DNA of 60,414 bases from an uncultured Sutterella sp. (GTDB lineage Bacteria > Pseudomonadota > Gammaproteobacteria > Burkholderiales > Burkholderiaceae_F), in NCBI GenBank assembly GCA_905198475.1, contig CAJKCQ010000005.1, positions 1-60,414 of the forward strand, read 5' to 3'. A program made the translations under genes and the position numbers. This document shows positions 25,934 through 34,605 of this stretch, in pieces (the first letter of the stretch is position 1; every line of letters starts with the position of its first letter). The notes under the pieces were generated by a model. The model made no database searches. It saw only the letters and a list, made by a program, of their open reading frames with translations, and was not told where the DNA came from.

Positions 25934-27643
25934 GTGAAGGAACGGGGAGTGAAGGAGCGCATCTACACCGACGAGGAGATTCCGCTCGAGGGGACGGGGG
26001 GGCCGGCCTGGGCGCACCGCAGCGCCGCGGAGTCCGCTTCGCTGCTCCTCTCTCCGGGCGCGGGCATCGAGATCCCGCCGCGGGTGCTCGAGATGATCGA
26101 GTTCGAGCGGAGCCTGAGGCGCCGCGGACTCCCCGAGGAGCGGGTCTTCCGCGAGACGGCGCGGGCCTTCGCGGATCTCGAGCTCGAAGAAAAGCACTCG
26201 GCCTGGTTCTCCGCCTACTTCCCGACCTATACGCTGATGAGCCTGCCGCAGCGCCTCGCCTACCTCTCCTGGCGCACGCGTTGGAGGAGGGGCGAGCGCG
26301 CCCCCGCGCCCGTCTCCTTCGCCTTCGTGCACCTCTATGAGCTCATCAACGGCGCGCCCGACCCGGGCGCGGACCCGTCGCCCGCGGGGCTCTACCGCGC
26401 CGTCGAGTCCTTTTGGGAGGACTACCGCAGGATCGACCTCACGCTCGACCGCTACGCGCCGCAGTGGCTCGATGACTTCGTGGTCTATCACGGGCTCCCG
26501 CGCGAATGGATCCGGCCGGGAACTTCACCGGGCGACCCGGCTGGGGTGCGGCGCGTCGCCGCCGTCGCGGCCGACCTCGCCGCGGGGGTGGAGCTCGCCC
26601 AAGACCCCGGACGCCTCGAGGCGGCCTTCGCCGCGCTCTCGCAGCGCTCGGGCCACCACCTCGAGAAGTCGGCCTTTTGGCCGGGGCACGAGGAGAAGCT
26701 CAAGCGCCTCGCCGTCGAGGTCTTCGAGCGCCTCGCCCGCTCGGAGGGGACCTCCGCCGACCTGTGGCTCGGCGCGCGGCTCGCGCGCACGAGCCGGCTC
26801 TTCCGGTCCGCGGTCTTCGACTTCACGGCCGAACCCGAGGACCGGGACTATGTTCTCTCGCCCACGCGCCGCTGGCTCTGCCGCAAGGGCGCCTGGCGGC
26901 TCGAGGAGTTCTTCCCCGCGCGCGGCGTCGAGCCCGCGGTGACGCTCCTGATGCGGGTGGTCGAAAAGCGCCTGCGCGAAGCCGAAGGTTGGCGCCGCCC
27001 CATCAAGGCCGAGGACCCCGAAGGGCGCATCGACCCGGTGGTGACCGCGGTCCTCGCCGACTGGGCGCGGGCCGAGCGTGCGGCCGCGAATCCCGCGCGG
27101 CGCGTGGACTTCTCGAAGCTCTCCGGGATCCGCGCCGACGCCGCCGAAACGCAGGAGAAGCTGATCGTCGAAAACGCGGCGGAGGACGTCCCGGAAGTCG
27201 TTGCAAAAGCCTCCCGGGAAGCCGTCGCGGAAGCCGCCCCCTCCGAGCCACCCGCCGCGTCCTGCGGCAATGCCGCACCGCACTTGCGCGCGGCGGAGCC
27301 TGACGCCCGAGGGGCGCATACTGTGGAGATGCCCGCGGCGGATTCCGTGACGGCGCCGGCGGAGTTAGGGAGCTCCGCAGCCCCGCAGCCGCCTGCAGCT
27401 CCGGCGGGCGCCCCGGAAGGCGGCGCGGACCTCAGTCCCGAGGAGCGCGCCTTCCTCCTCGACCTTCTCGCCGGCCGCTTTGACCGCACGCAGACCCCGG
27501 GGGGCCTCGCGCCCGAGATGGCGGTGGACCGCCTCAACGAAAAGCTCTTCGACGCCTTCGGCGACGCGGTGCTCGAGTGGGACGGCGCGAAGGCCGCCGT
27601 CATCGAGGACTACGCCGAAGACCTCCGCGACCTCCTCGCCTAA
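25934..27643 (+). CDS. TerB-N/TerB-C domain protein of a defence-like triad
   Basis: A 569-residue protein, first of three genes. The TerB-N region is marked by FSAYFPTYTLMSLPQRLAYL (about 92-111), a stretch shared with TerB-N proteins, then SFAFVHLYELING. A helical middle region follows. Residues about 415-498 are a low-complexity Ala/Pro linker. The C-terminus (RLNEKLFDAFGDAVLEWDG, near 530) matches TerB-C, which is related to tellurite-resistance TerB folds. TerB-N/TerB-C proteins are known from comparative genomics of stress and anti-phage loci; the biochemical role is unknown. GTG at 25934 follows GGGGAG (25919-25924); a GTG at 25949 is also possible. BrxD-like and BrxHI-like genes follow at 68 and 11 nt. 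Confidence 0.82.
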   Translation: MKERGVKERIYTDEEIPLEGTGGPAWAHRSAAESASLLLSPGAGIEIPPRVLEMIEFERSLRRRGLPEERVFRETARAFADLELEEKHSAWFSAYFPTYTLMSLPQRLAYLSWRTRWRRGERAPAPVSFAFVHLYELINGAPDPGADPSPAGLYRAVESFWEDYRRIDLTLDRYAPQWLDDFVVYHGLPREWIRPGTSPGDPAGVRRVAAVAADLAAGVELAQDPGRLEAAFAALSQRSGHHLEKSAFWPGHEEKLKRLAVEVFERLARSEGTSADLWLGARLARTSRLFRSAVFDFTAEPEDRDYVLSPTRRWLCRKGAWRLEEFFPARGVEPAVTLLMRVVEKRLREAEGWRRPIKAEDPEGRIDPVVTAVLADWARAERAAANPARRVDFSKLSGIRADAAETQEKLIVENAAEDVPEVVAKASREAVAEAAPSEPPAASCGNAAPHLRAAEPDARGAHTVEMPAADSVTAPAELGSSAAPQPPAAPAGAPEGGADLSPEERAFLLDLLAGRFDRTQTPGGLAPEMAVDRLNEKLFDAFGDAVLEWDGAKAAVIEDYAEDLRDLLA

Positions 27644-27711
27644 CACGCGCGCCTCGACCGCCTCACCCGCCGCCCGACCTTCAACCCGAATTCACGCCGA
27701 CCCCATCCACC

Positions 27712-29049
27712 ATGCAGCAGCTCAAGACTCCGAAGCGCATCGCCCGCACCGTCCTCAACGCCCTGAAGGGCGGCGTCGTGCCGAGAATCGGTCTTCCCTA
27801 CATCGCGGTCGGCCGCAAGGCCGAGATCGACGCGCTCCTCTCCGACGTCGAGATCGTCGCGGAGGGGGGAGCAAGCTTTCGCTTCATCACCGGGCGCTAC
27901 GGGAGCGGGAAGAGCTTCCTGCTCCAGACGATCCGCGCCTACGCGATGGACCGCGGGTTCGTGGTGGCGGACGCGGACCTCTCGCCCGAGAGGCGCCTGC
28001 AGGGCACGAAGGGGCAGGGACTCGCGACCTACAAGGAGCTCCTGCAGAACCTCGCCACCAAGACGATGCCCGAGGGCGGGGCGCTCACGCTGATCCTCGA
28101 GCGCTGGATGGCCGCGGTGAAGGCGCAGCTCGCGCAGGAAGACGTTCTTCCCGGCACGCCGCAGTATCTTCCGGCGGCCGAGGCGAAGATCCTCGGGGCG
28201 GTGGCGAAGCTCGGAGAAGTCGTCCACGGCTTTGAGTTTTCGACCCTCCTCGTCAAGTACTTCCGCGCCCTCACGGAGGGCGACGACGAGACCCGCGCCC
28301 GCGTGGTCAAGTGGCTGCGCGGCGAGTACGCGACCCGCGCCGAGGCGAAGGCGGAGCTCGGGATCTCGCTCATCGTCACGGACGACAACTGGTACGACTT
28401 CATCAAGATCCTTGCGCTCTTTCTCAAGGGCGCGGGCTACGCGGGGCTTCTCGTGCTCATCGACGAGCTCGTGAACCTCTACAAGATTCCCAACAGCGTC
28501 TCGCGCCAGTACAACTACGAGAAGATTCTCACGATCTACAACGACGCGCTCCAGGGGCGTGCGCGCCACCTCGGGATCATCATGGGCGGCACGCCCCAGG
28601 CGGTCGAGGACCGCCGCCGCGGGCTCTTCAGCTACGAGGCGCTCCGCTCTCGCCTCGCTTCGGGGCGCTTCTCCATCGAGGGCCGGCAGGACCTGATGTC
28701 GCCCGTGATCCGCCTCGAGCCCCTCTCGACCGAGGAGCTCCTCGTGCTCATCGAAAAGCTCCAGAAGATGCACGCCGAACTCTACGGGACTGAGGAGAAG
28801 CTCGACGAAAAGGCGCTCGCCCACTTCCTCGAGCTCGAATACGACCGGGAGGGGGCGGCGACGCTCATCACGCCCCGCGAGATCATCCGCGACTTCATCG
28901 AGGTGCTCAACCTCCTGATGCAGCACCCGGGCCTCACGGTGGACGAGCTCCTCAAGTCCGACGACTTCACGCCGGCCTCGGCCGCGCTCGAGGTCCCCGG
29001 CGCCGCGCCCGCCCCGGCGGCGCGGCGCTTCACCGACTTCGACCTCTGA
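27712..29049 (+). CDS. brxD: BrxD-like ATP-binding protein (DUF2791 family)
   Basis: A P-loop ATPase of the DUF2791/BrxD group, found in BREX types 2 and 6 beside BrxHI. The 445-residue protein has Walker A GRYGSGKS (residues 61-68) and Walker B LLVLIDELVNL (D251-E252). The N-terminal stretch KTPKRIARTVLNALKGGVVP and the central DDNWYDFIKILALFLKGAGY are typical. The final 30 residues are Ala/Pro-rich. The ATG at 27712 is used because the region upstream of it reads as low-complexity out of any family match. It probably acts with the helicase encoded 11 nt downstream. No BREX methylase or PglZ is present. Confidence 0.85.
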   Translation: MQQLKTPKRIARTVLNALKGGVVPRIGLPYIAVGRKAEIDALLSDVEIVAEGGASFRFITGRYGSGKSFLLQTIRAYAMDRGFVVADADLSPERRLQGTKGQGLATYKELLQNLATKTMPEGGALTLILERWMAAVKAQLAQEDVLPGTPQYLPAAEAKILGAVAKLGEVVHGFEFSTLLVKYFRALTEGDDETRARVVKWLRGEYATRAEAKAELGISLIVTDDNWYDFIKILALFLKGAGYAGLLVLIDELVNLYKIPNSVSRQYNYEKILTIYNDALQGRARHLGIIMGGTPQAVEDRRRGLFSYEALRSRLASGRFSIEGRQDLMSPVIRLEPLSTEELLVLIEKLQKMHAELYGTEEKLDEKALAHFLELEYDREGAATLITPREIIRDFIEVLNLLMQHPGLTVDELLKSDDFTPASAALEVPGAAPAPAARRFTDFDL

Positions 29050-29060
29050 AGAGACGCCCC

Positions 29061-31514
29061 ATGACGAACGTCTTCGGCCGCTACGCCCCCTTCATTCAGG
29101 ACTTCATCTACCGGAGCGGCTGGAGAAGGCTGCGCGCCATTCAGGCGGCCGCGGGCGACGCGATCTTTTCTACTGACGCCCACGTGCTCCTCTCGGCCTC
29201 CACCGCCTCGGGGAAGACCGAGGCCGCGTTCTTCCCGATCCTCACGCTCCTCTCGGAAACCCCGCCCGTGTCGGTGGGGGCGCTCTACATCGCGCCCTTG
29301 AAGGCCCTCATCAACGACCAGTTCGGACGCCTGACCGACCTCTGCGCCGAGGCGGGGATCCCCGTCTGGGCCTGGCACGGCGACGTGCCGCAGTCGAGGA
29401 AGCGCAAGCTCATCGAGCACCCCTCGGGGGTGCTGCAGATCACGCCGGAGTCGCTCGAAGCGCTGCTCCTCAGAAAGCACTCCGCCGTTCCCGCGCTCTT
29501 CTCGAACCTGCAGTTCGTCGTGATCGACGAGATCCACTCGCTCATGCGCGGCGACCGCGGGTTGCAGACGATGTGCCTCATTGAACGCCTCTCGCGCCTC
29601 TCGGGAACGGACCCCCGCCGCATCGGGCTCTCGGCTACGATCGGCGACCTCGAGCGCGCCGCGGCCTTTCTGCGCGGCAAATCAACGCGCCCCGTCATCG
29701 TGCCCCGCGTCGCCTCGCCCCCGGTGAAGTGGCGCCTCTCGATGGAGCACTACTGGGTGGCTGCGCAGGAGAAGGAGTGTTCGAGCGCCCCGTCGCCCGA
29801 CGTCTCCGAACCCGCGCCGGCGCTCCCGGACGCGCCCGAGCCCGCCGCTCTTGGGGCGCAGGATGCCGGGCGGGCGCAGTCTGCAGACGCTGCGGATGTG
29901 GCGCAGGCGCAGGAGGCAACCAACACGCCCGCCGTCGAGATCGAACTCCCCGCCGAGGCGGAGGACCCGCAGGCCTCGGCCACCGACCGGGCGCCCAAGG
30001 GGGCGGATCCCGGGCTCGCGGCGATCTTCGAGCACACCCGCGGGCGCAAGTGCCTCATCTTCTCGAACTCCCGCGAAGAGTGCGAGGCGGTGACGTCAAC
30101 CCTGCGCGCTTACTGCGACCGTCGGGGAGAGCCCGATCGCTTTCTCATCCACCACGGGAACCTGTCGACGGCGATCCGCACGGAGGCCGAGGCCGCGATG
30201 AAGGACGACGCGGACACGACGTCGGTCTGCACCACCGCGACCCTGGAGCTCGGGATCGACGTCGGGCGCCTCGAGCGCGCCTTCCAGATCGACGCGCCCT
30301 TTACGGTTTCGGGGTTCCTGCAGCGCATGGGCCGCACGGGCCGGCGCGGGGCGTCTCCCGAGATGTGGTTCGTGATGCGCGAGGACGAGCCCGAGCCCCG
30401 GGCGATGCTCCCCTCGACCATCCCCTGGAAGCTCCTCCAGGGGATCGGCCTCGTCGAAAGTTTCCGCCGGGACCGCTGGGTGGAGCCGCCGAACCTCCGG
30501 CGCCTCCCTTTCAGCCTCCTCTACCACCAGACGATGACGACCCTCGCCTCCGAGGGCGAGATGCGCCCGAAGGACCTCGCCGAGCGGGTGCTGGGGCTCT
30601 CGCCCTTCGCGCGGATCGAACCGGCGGACTACCGCACGCTGCTCCTGCACCTCTTGGACACGGACCAGATCGAGCGCACCGAGCGCGGGGGATTGATCGT
30701 CGGGCTCGCGGGCGAGCGGCAGCTCGCGAGCTTCAAGTTCTACGCGGTTTTTCAGGAGAACGAGGAGTTCACGGTGCGCTCGCGCTCGCAGGAGCTAGGC
30801 ACCATCGTGCAGCCGCCGCCCGCGGGCGAGAAGATCGCGATCGCCGGGCGCGTGTGGTTGGTCGAGGAGGTGGACGTGAAGCGCCACGTCGTCTGGTGCG
30901 ACGAGGTGAAGGGGAAGGTTCCCGCCTTCTTCGGCCTCTGCCCGGGCGACATCCACACGCACGTGCTCGAAAAGATGTGCGAGGTGCTCCGCTCGACCGA
31001 CGCGTACCCCTATCTGCTGCCGCACGCCGTGAAGCGCCTCGTCGAGGCGCGCACCGCCGCGCGGCGCACCGGCATGACCGAGCGCCCGCTCCTCCCCCTG
31101 GGCGATGGCCTCTGGTGCCTCTTTCCCTGGCTCGGCACCTACGCCTTCCTCGCCCTGGAGCGCCTCATCAAGATCCGCTGCGCGGCGGTGCTCAAGCTCT
31201 CGCACTTCGAGGTCTCGCGCCCCTACTTCCTGTGCTTGCGCATGGAGGCGGAAGCGCCGGACTTCTTCCGGGCGGCGGCCGCGGCCGCGCGGAGCCTCAC
31301 CGATCCCATGGACCTCGTCTACCCGACCGAAGTCCCGGTCTTCGAGAAGTACGACGCGTTCGTGCCCGAGGAGCTCGTGAGGAAGGGCTTCGCCCAGGGC
31401 GTCCTCGGGGTCGAGGAGATGCGCGCGCGCGTGCTCTCCTGGGCGGCGGGCGGGCGCTTCCCGGAGGCGAAGGCGATCGAGGGCGCCGCGGATTTGGGCG
31501 ACGTGCCGTATTGA
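29061..31514 (+). CDS. brxHI: BrxHI/Lhr-like superfamily II helicase
   Basis: An 817-residue DNA helicase of the Lhr-like group. Motif I STASGKTEAAF (K52), motif II VVIDEIHSL (DEIH at 156-159), motif III GLSATIGDL and motif VI FLQRMGRTGRRG are all present, so ATPase and translocase activity are expected. Between the two RecA lobes lies an insert of about 70 residues (240-312) that is Ala/Pro/Glu-rich and looks disordered; it echoes the linker in the TerB protein. The C-terminal winged-helix and Lhr-type core (about 480-800) is conserved in outline. It forms a pair with the BrxD-like ATPase and ends the island; an intrinsic terminator follows. Confidence 0.85.
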   Translation: MTNVFGRYAPFIQDFIYRSGWRRLRAIQAAAGDAIFSTDAHVLLSASTASGKTEAAFFPILTLLSETPPVSVGALYIAPLKALINDQFGRLTDLCAEAGIPVWAWHGDVPQSRKRKLIEHPSGVLQITPESLEALLLRKHSAVPALFSNLQFVVIDEIHSLMRGDRGLQTMCLIERLSRLSGTDPRRIGLSATIGDLERAAAFLRGKSTRPVIVPRVASPPVKWRLSMEHYWVAAQEKECSSAPSPDVSEPAPALPDAPEPAALGAQDAGRAQSADAADVAQAQEATNTPAVEIELPAEAEDPQASATDRAPKGADPGLAAIFEHTRGRKCLIFSNSREECEAVTSTLRAYCDRRGEPDRFLIHHGNLSTAIRTEAEAAMKDDADTTSVCTTATLELGIDVGRLERAFQIDAPFTVSGFLQRMGRTGRRGASPEMWFVMREDEPEPRAMLPSTIPWKLLQGIGLVESFRRDRWVEPPNLRRLPFSLLYHQTMTTLASEGEMRPKDLAERVLGLSPFARIEPADYRTLLLHLLDTDQIERTERGGLIVGLAGERQLASFKFYAVFQENEEFTVRSRSQELGTIVQPPPAGEKIAIAGRVWLVEEVDVKRHVVWCDEVKGKVPAFFGLCPGDIHTHVLEKMCEVLRSTDAYPYLLPHAVKRLVEARTAARRTGMTERPLLPLGDGLWCLFPWLGTYAFLALERLIKIRCAAVLKLSHFEVSRPYFLCLRMEAEAPDFFRAAAAAARSLTDPMDLVYPTEVPVFEKYDAFVPEELVRKGFAQGVLGVEEMRARVLSWAAGGRFPEAKAIEGAADLGDVPY

Positions 31515-31565
31515 GGCTCCACCGTCAACCATCCGAAGGAAAGGCCGAAGAAACGTCCGAAGAAA

Positions 31566-31589
31566 AAGGCCGGGATCGCTCCCGGCCTT
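31566..31589. terminator. Intrinsic terminator between the helicase gene and sotB
   Basis: Perfect 10-bp stem AAGGCCGGGA / TCCCGGCCTT with a 4-nt loop. On the minus strand the stem runs into TTTTTCTT, a good U-tract for sotB; it can also stop transcription from the helicase side. Confidence 0.8.
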
Positions 31590-31640
31590 CTGATGAAATC
31601 ACGACCGCGCCGGCGTGCGCCGTTCGTGCTTGCGTGCGCC

Positions 31641-32894
31641 TCAGTGCGCCTGCTGCGGATGCGAAATGTCGGTGCGCGCTTCGCCCGGCTCGTGCGAGAG
31701 ATCTTCGTAGGGGAGCACCGCACTGCCCGTCTTCATCAGAACGATGAGACAGAACACGGCCGTGACGGTGACGAAGGCGCCGCCCACGAACGCGACCGGC
31801 GTGAAGCCGAAGTGCTGCGAGACGAGGCTCCCGACGAAGGCGCCGCCGCCGATGCCGATGTTGAAGATGCCCGAGTAGAGCGACGTTGCGACGTCCTGCG
31901 CGTCCGCGGCCACGTCAAGCACCACGGTTTGGAAGGCCATGCAGATCACGGTCTGTGCGGTGCCCCAGACCACGATGAGCGGCATGAGCGTGAGCCAGTT
32001 CGAGCAGAGGGGCACCACGAGGAAGAGCGTGAGGGCAAGCAGGATCAGGGGCGTCGTGAGGGTCGCGGACCGGTAGCGGTCCACGGTCTTCGAGGCCGCA
32101 ACCGTGCCGATGATGCCCGCGAGCCCGTAGAGGAAGAGGACGTTCACGACGTCGTTTTCCGCCATCCCGCCCACGTGCTGCAGGATCGGGCTGATGTAGG
32201 AGTAGACCGTGAACTGCCCGAGCACCGTGACGGCCGTGAGGAAGTAAAGCTGCAGGAGCGCGGGGCGCTTGAGGATGACGGGGAGGCTCTTGATGCTGCC
32301 GGCCTTCGTGCTCGGGCAGGGCGGGAGCACGAACCAGAGGAGCACGAACGCGACGGCCGCGCCGATGCCGATGATGAAGAAGCTCTCGGCCCAGCCGAAG
32401 AGGTGGCCGAGCTGCGTGCCGATCGGGACGCCCAGGACGGTCGCGACGATGGTGCCGCCCATCACGATCGCGAGCCCCACGGCGCGCTTGCCCTTCGGGG
32501 CCATGCGGGCCGCGAGCGGCGTGATGATCGACCAGTAGATCGAGTGCATGAGCGCCACGCCCACGCGCGTGGCGTAGAGCGTCGCAAAGCTGTCCACGAA
32601 GATCACCGCGAAGTGGCAGCAGGCGAAGAAGGCGACGAGGAAGAGCAGGAGCTTGCGGCGTTCGAGCTTCGCCGTGGCGAGCGCGAGCGGCAGCGACATG
32701 ATCGAGACCACCCAGGCGTAGCCCGTGATCACGAGGCCCATGAAAGACGTGGTCTCATGGAGGCTCTCGGCCATCTCAGGCAACAGCCCTACCGGGAGGA
32801 ATTCGGAGGTGTTGAAGACGAACGTGGAGACGGCGAGGCACATGATGGGAAGCCATGCGCGAAAGCCCGTCTCAGGGCGCTGTTCATCAATCAT
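31641..32894 (-). CDS. sotB: SotB-like sugar/drug efflux transporter (MFS)
   Basis: Twelve-helix major facilitator of the DHA1/SotB group, which exports sugars and related compounds. Diagnostic stretches are FNTSEFLPVGLLPEMAESLH (helix 1), YAWVVSIMSLPLALATAKLE with ERRKLLL, and SGIFNIGIGGGAFVGS in the C-terminal half. Similarity to E. coli SotB extends over the whole chain. The ATG at 32894 gives 417 residues; an in-frame upstream start at 32957 adds 21 residues without support. It is convergent with the helicase and divergent from the repeat protein at 33124. No regulator is adjacent. Confidence 0.88.
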   Translation of the reverse strand: MIDEQRPETGFRAWLPIMCLAVSTFVFNTSEFLPVGLLPEMAESLHETTSFMGLVITGYAWVVSIMSLPLALATAKLERRKLLLFLVAFFACCHFAVIFVDSFATLYATRVGVALMHSIYWSIITPLAARMAPKGKRAVGLAIVMGGTIVATVLGVPIGTQLGHLFGWAESFFIIGIGAAVAFVLLWFVLPPCPSTKAGSIKSLPVILKRPALLQLYFLTAVTVLGQFTVYSYISPILQHVGGMAENDVVNVLFLYGLAGIIGTVAASKTVDRYRSATLTTPLILLALTLFLVVPLCSNWLTLMPLIVVWGTAQTVICMAFQTVVLDVAADAQDVATSLYSGIFNIGIGGGAFVGSLVSQHFGFTPVAFVGGAFVTVTAVFCLIVLMKTGSAVLPYEDLSHEPGEARTDISHPQQAH

Positions 32895-33123
32895 GATTGC
32901 GTGTATGGGAAAAGTGAAGAAAGGGTCGGGGTCTTGACCAGCTGCGAATCGTAGCACCGACGCTCAGGGATTACCCGTAGTTTTGCGTTTGTGTTCGGAG
33001 AGTCGGCTGCGCTCGGGAAGGTGAGTTTTCCGCATGGAAGGCGGAGAATGTCTGAGGGGAGCGCGCGCGTCCCTAGAGCGCTCCGCCAGAATCCAGTCGT
33101 TCACTCCGGGAGGAATTCGGTCC

Positions 33124-33540
33124 ATGCAGAGACGCGGTTTTCTTTCATGCTTTGCGGCCGTCGCCGTCGCGGCCATTCTCTACGCCGCGGACGCCGTCAC
33201 GGCGGCGCGGGCGTTCGAGCCCGTCGCGCCCGAAGGAAAAATCTACGACAAGCTCGGCCGCTACCAGGGGCGGGTGACCGGGGCCGGGCGCCGCTACGAT
33301 TCGCTCGGGCGATACGAGGGAAGAACCACGGAGAACGGCCGCCGCTACGACCATCTTGGGCGCTATGCAGGGCGCGTGACCGAGGACGGCCGCTACTACG
33401 ACGACCTCGGTCGCTATCAGGGGCGCGTCACGGAGGACGGGCGCCGCTACGACAGTCTCGGGCGCTACCAGGGACGCACGGACGAATCGGGCCGCGCGTA
33501 CGACGCGCTCGGCCGCTACAAAGGCCGCGTGGGCCGCTGA
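33124..33540 (+). CDS. Secreted 17-residue repeat protein
   Basis: A 138-residue protein: a signal sequence (MQRRGFLSCFAAVAVAAILY, cleavage probably near AAR) then six 17-residue repeats (residues about 40-138), consensus YDxLGRYxGRVTExGRR. Each repeat has the YD and LGRY and GR positions; the fourth reads YYDDLGRYQGR. Repeats of this type form stacked beta-strands, reminiscent of small beta-flower-like proteins with YD/GR repeats. The ATG at 33124 follows GGGAGGAA (33106-33113). It is a lone gene facing nitroreductase. The strong codon-level regularity (51-nt period) suggests recent repeat expansion. Confidence 0.75.
   Translation: MQRRGFLSCFAAVAVAAILYAADAVTAARAFEPVAPEGKIYDKLGRYQGRVTGAGRRYDSLGRYEGRTTENGRRYDHLGRYAGRVTEDGRYYDDLGRYQGRVTEDGRRYDSLGRYQGRTDESGRAYDALGRYKGRVGR
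33241..33537 (+). repeat. 51-bp in-frame tandem repeat (about six copies)
   Basis: The coding repeats above recur every 51 nt, with runs such as CTCGGGCG and GGGCGCGT shared between copies. The last copy is partial. Confidence 0.8.
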
Positions 33541-33560
33541 GGGGGCGCTGGAGAAGAGAA

Positions 33561-33593
33561 AGGGCGCTCCGCCCGCGCGGGGAGGAGCGCCCT
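33561..33593. terminator. Terminator between repeat-protein and nitroreductase genes
   Basis: Perfect 10-bp stem AGGGCGCTCC / GGAGCGCCCT with a 13-nt loop, between convergent stops. Confidence 0.65.
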
Positions 33594-33627
33594 CATGAGG
33601 GGCTGTGTTGGGTGGATTGCCCTCAGA

Positions 33628-34416
33628 CTACTTCAGGTGGTCGAGGATCGACTTCGCGGGGTAGCCGAGCGACTGCGCGGCCACGACGACCTCGTCGGGC
33701 TTGAGGCGCAGCGCCGCGACGATCTTCTCGGCCGAGAAGCCCGTGCGCGCGACGCACGCCAGGCCCATCGCGGAGGCGGCGAGGTACACGGACTGGAGCT
33801 TCGCGCCCACGTCGAGGTGACAGGCGCGGATGCGCATTTCGCGCAGGTCCGCCTCGTCCACCGCGGCCTTCTTGATTTTCGGGGCGATCGTCTCGACGGC
33901 GTCCGTGAGGAGGCTCCGCGTGCGGGCGTAGTTCGTCACGAAGACGATCTCGAGGGGCGGGAGCGTGAGCTGGGCGTTCAGGAGGTACGTCTCCTCGCGC
34001 ACGTCCTTCATCGCGCAGAAGAGGAGCCCGTTGCGTTCGGGCACCCAGAGCCAGATGCCGTTGGCCTTGAGGAGATAGACGTCGGTTTCGCGCCAGTCGA
34101 GCGCCGAAGGGGTCGTGCGCTTCCCGCCCTTGCGGTTGATGCCGTCGGCGGCGAAGAGCAGGTTGGCGACCACCTGGTCGGAGAGGGGTTCGTTGCTGAA
34201 GTTTCTCTGGCTGCGGCGGTTCTTCAGGGCGTCCATCAGGGACATGTCGAGTCCCGTGGGCGCGGGGAGCGGGCGGAAGATCTCGTCGTCGCGGCGCTTG
34301 GCGTGGCTCGCGAAGCGCCGGTTCACTTCGGCCTTCAGTTCCTCGAACTGGTCGCTGATCTCGGCTTTGAGGTTCGAGAGCCGGTTGATCGCTTTCTGAA
34401 CTTTCTCAATGGACAT
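33628..34416 (-). CDS. Nitroreductase-family protein (SagB/ThcOx-like)
   Basis: An FMN-dependent oxidoreductase fold of 262 residues. RRSQRNFSNEPLSDQVVANL (about 67-86) is the FMN phosphate-binding entry of the family; TPSALDWRETDVYLL and the C-terminal GLACVARTGFSAEKIV and VVAAQSLGYPAK are also typical. An extra N-terminal coiled-coil-like helix of about 50 residues (MSIEKVQKAINRLSNL...) precedes it, which is unusual for SagB types. The natural substrate is unknown; nitroaromatics or flavin-linked redox are possible. It is divergent from the XRE gene at 34606. Confidence 0.8.
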   Translation of the reverse strand: MSIEKVQKAINRLSNLKAEISDQFEELKAEVNRRFASHAKRRDDEIFRPLPAPTGLDMSLMDALKNRRSQRNFSNEPLSDQVVANLLFAADGINRKGGKRTTPSALDWRETDVYLLKANGIWLWVPERNGLLFCAMKDVREETYLLNAQLTLPPLEIVFVTNYARTRSLLTDAVETIAPKIKKAAVDEADLREMRIRACHLDVGAKLQSVYLAASAMGLACVARTGFSAEKIVAALRLKPDEVVVAAQSLGYPAKSILDHLK

Positions 34417-34507
34417 GACGTTCGACGGAGGCCTCGGCGGACTGCATGTCCCGCAGGGGCCTCCCGTTCTTCAAAGTGGCCCCGCCCTGAGGGCGAGCGC
34501 GCCCGGA

Positions 34508-34513
34508 TAGAAT
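34508..34513 (+). promoter_or_regulatory. Candidate -10 box (TAGAAT) for the XRE gene
   Basis: TAGAAT followed by CGCCCGG, 93 bp upstream of the ATG at 34606. It matches the local pattern seen at thiC and iadA. Confidence 0.35.
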
Positions 34514-34605
34514 CGCCCGGAGCCGGAGGGAGCGCCTCTCTTGAGGAAGACGCCCTCCCGCGGACGTTCGTCGAGTCGTTCAACGCGAAAAGGAGCGCGG
34601 TCGCC

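Noticed and set aside
25934..31514. A complete BREX system
   Set aside because: No methylase, PglZ, BrxA, BrxB or BrxC is in the window, so only the BrxD and BrxHI parts can be claimed.
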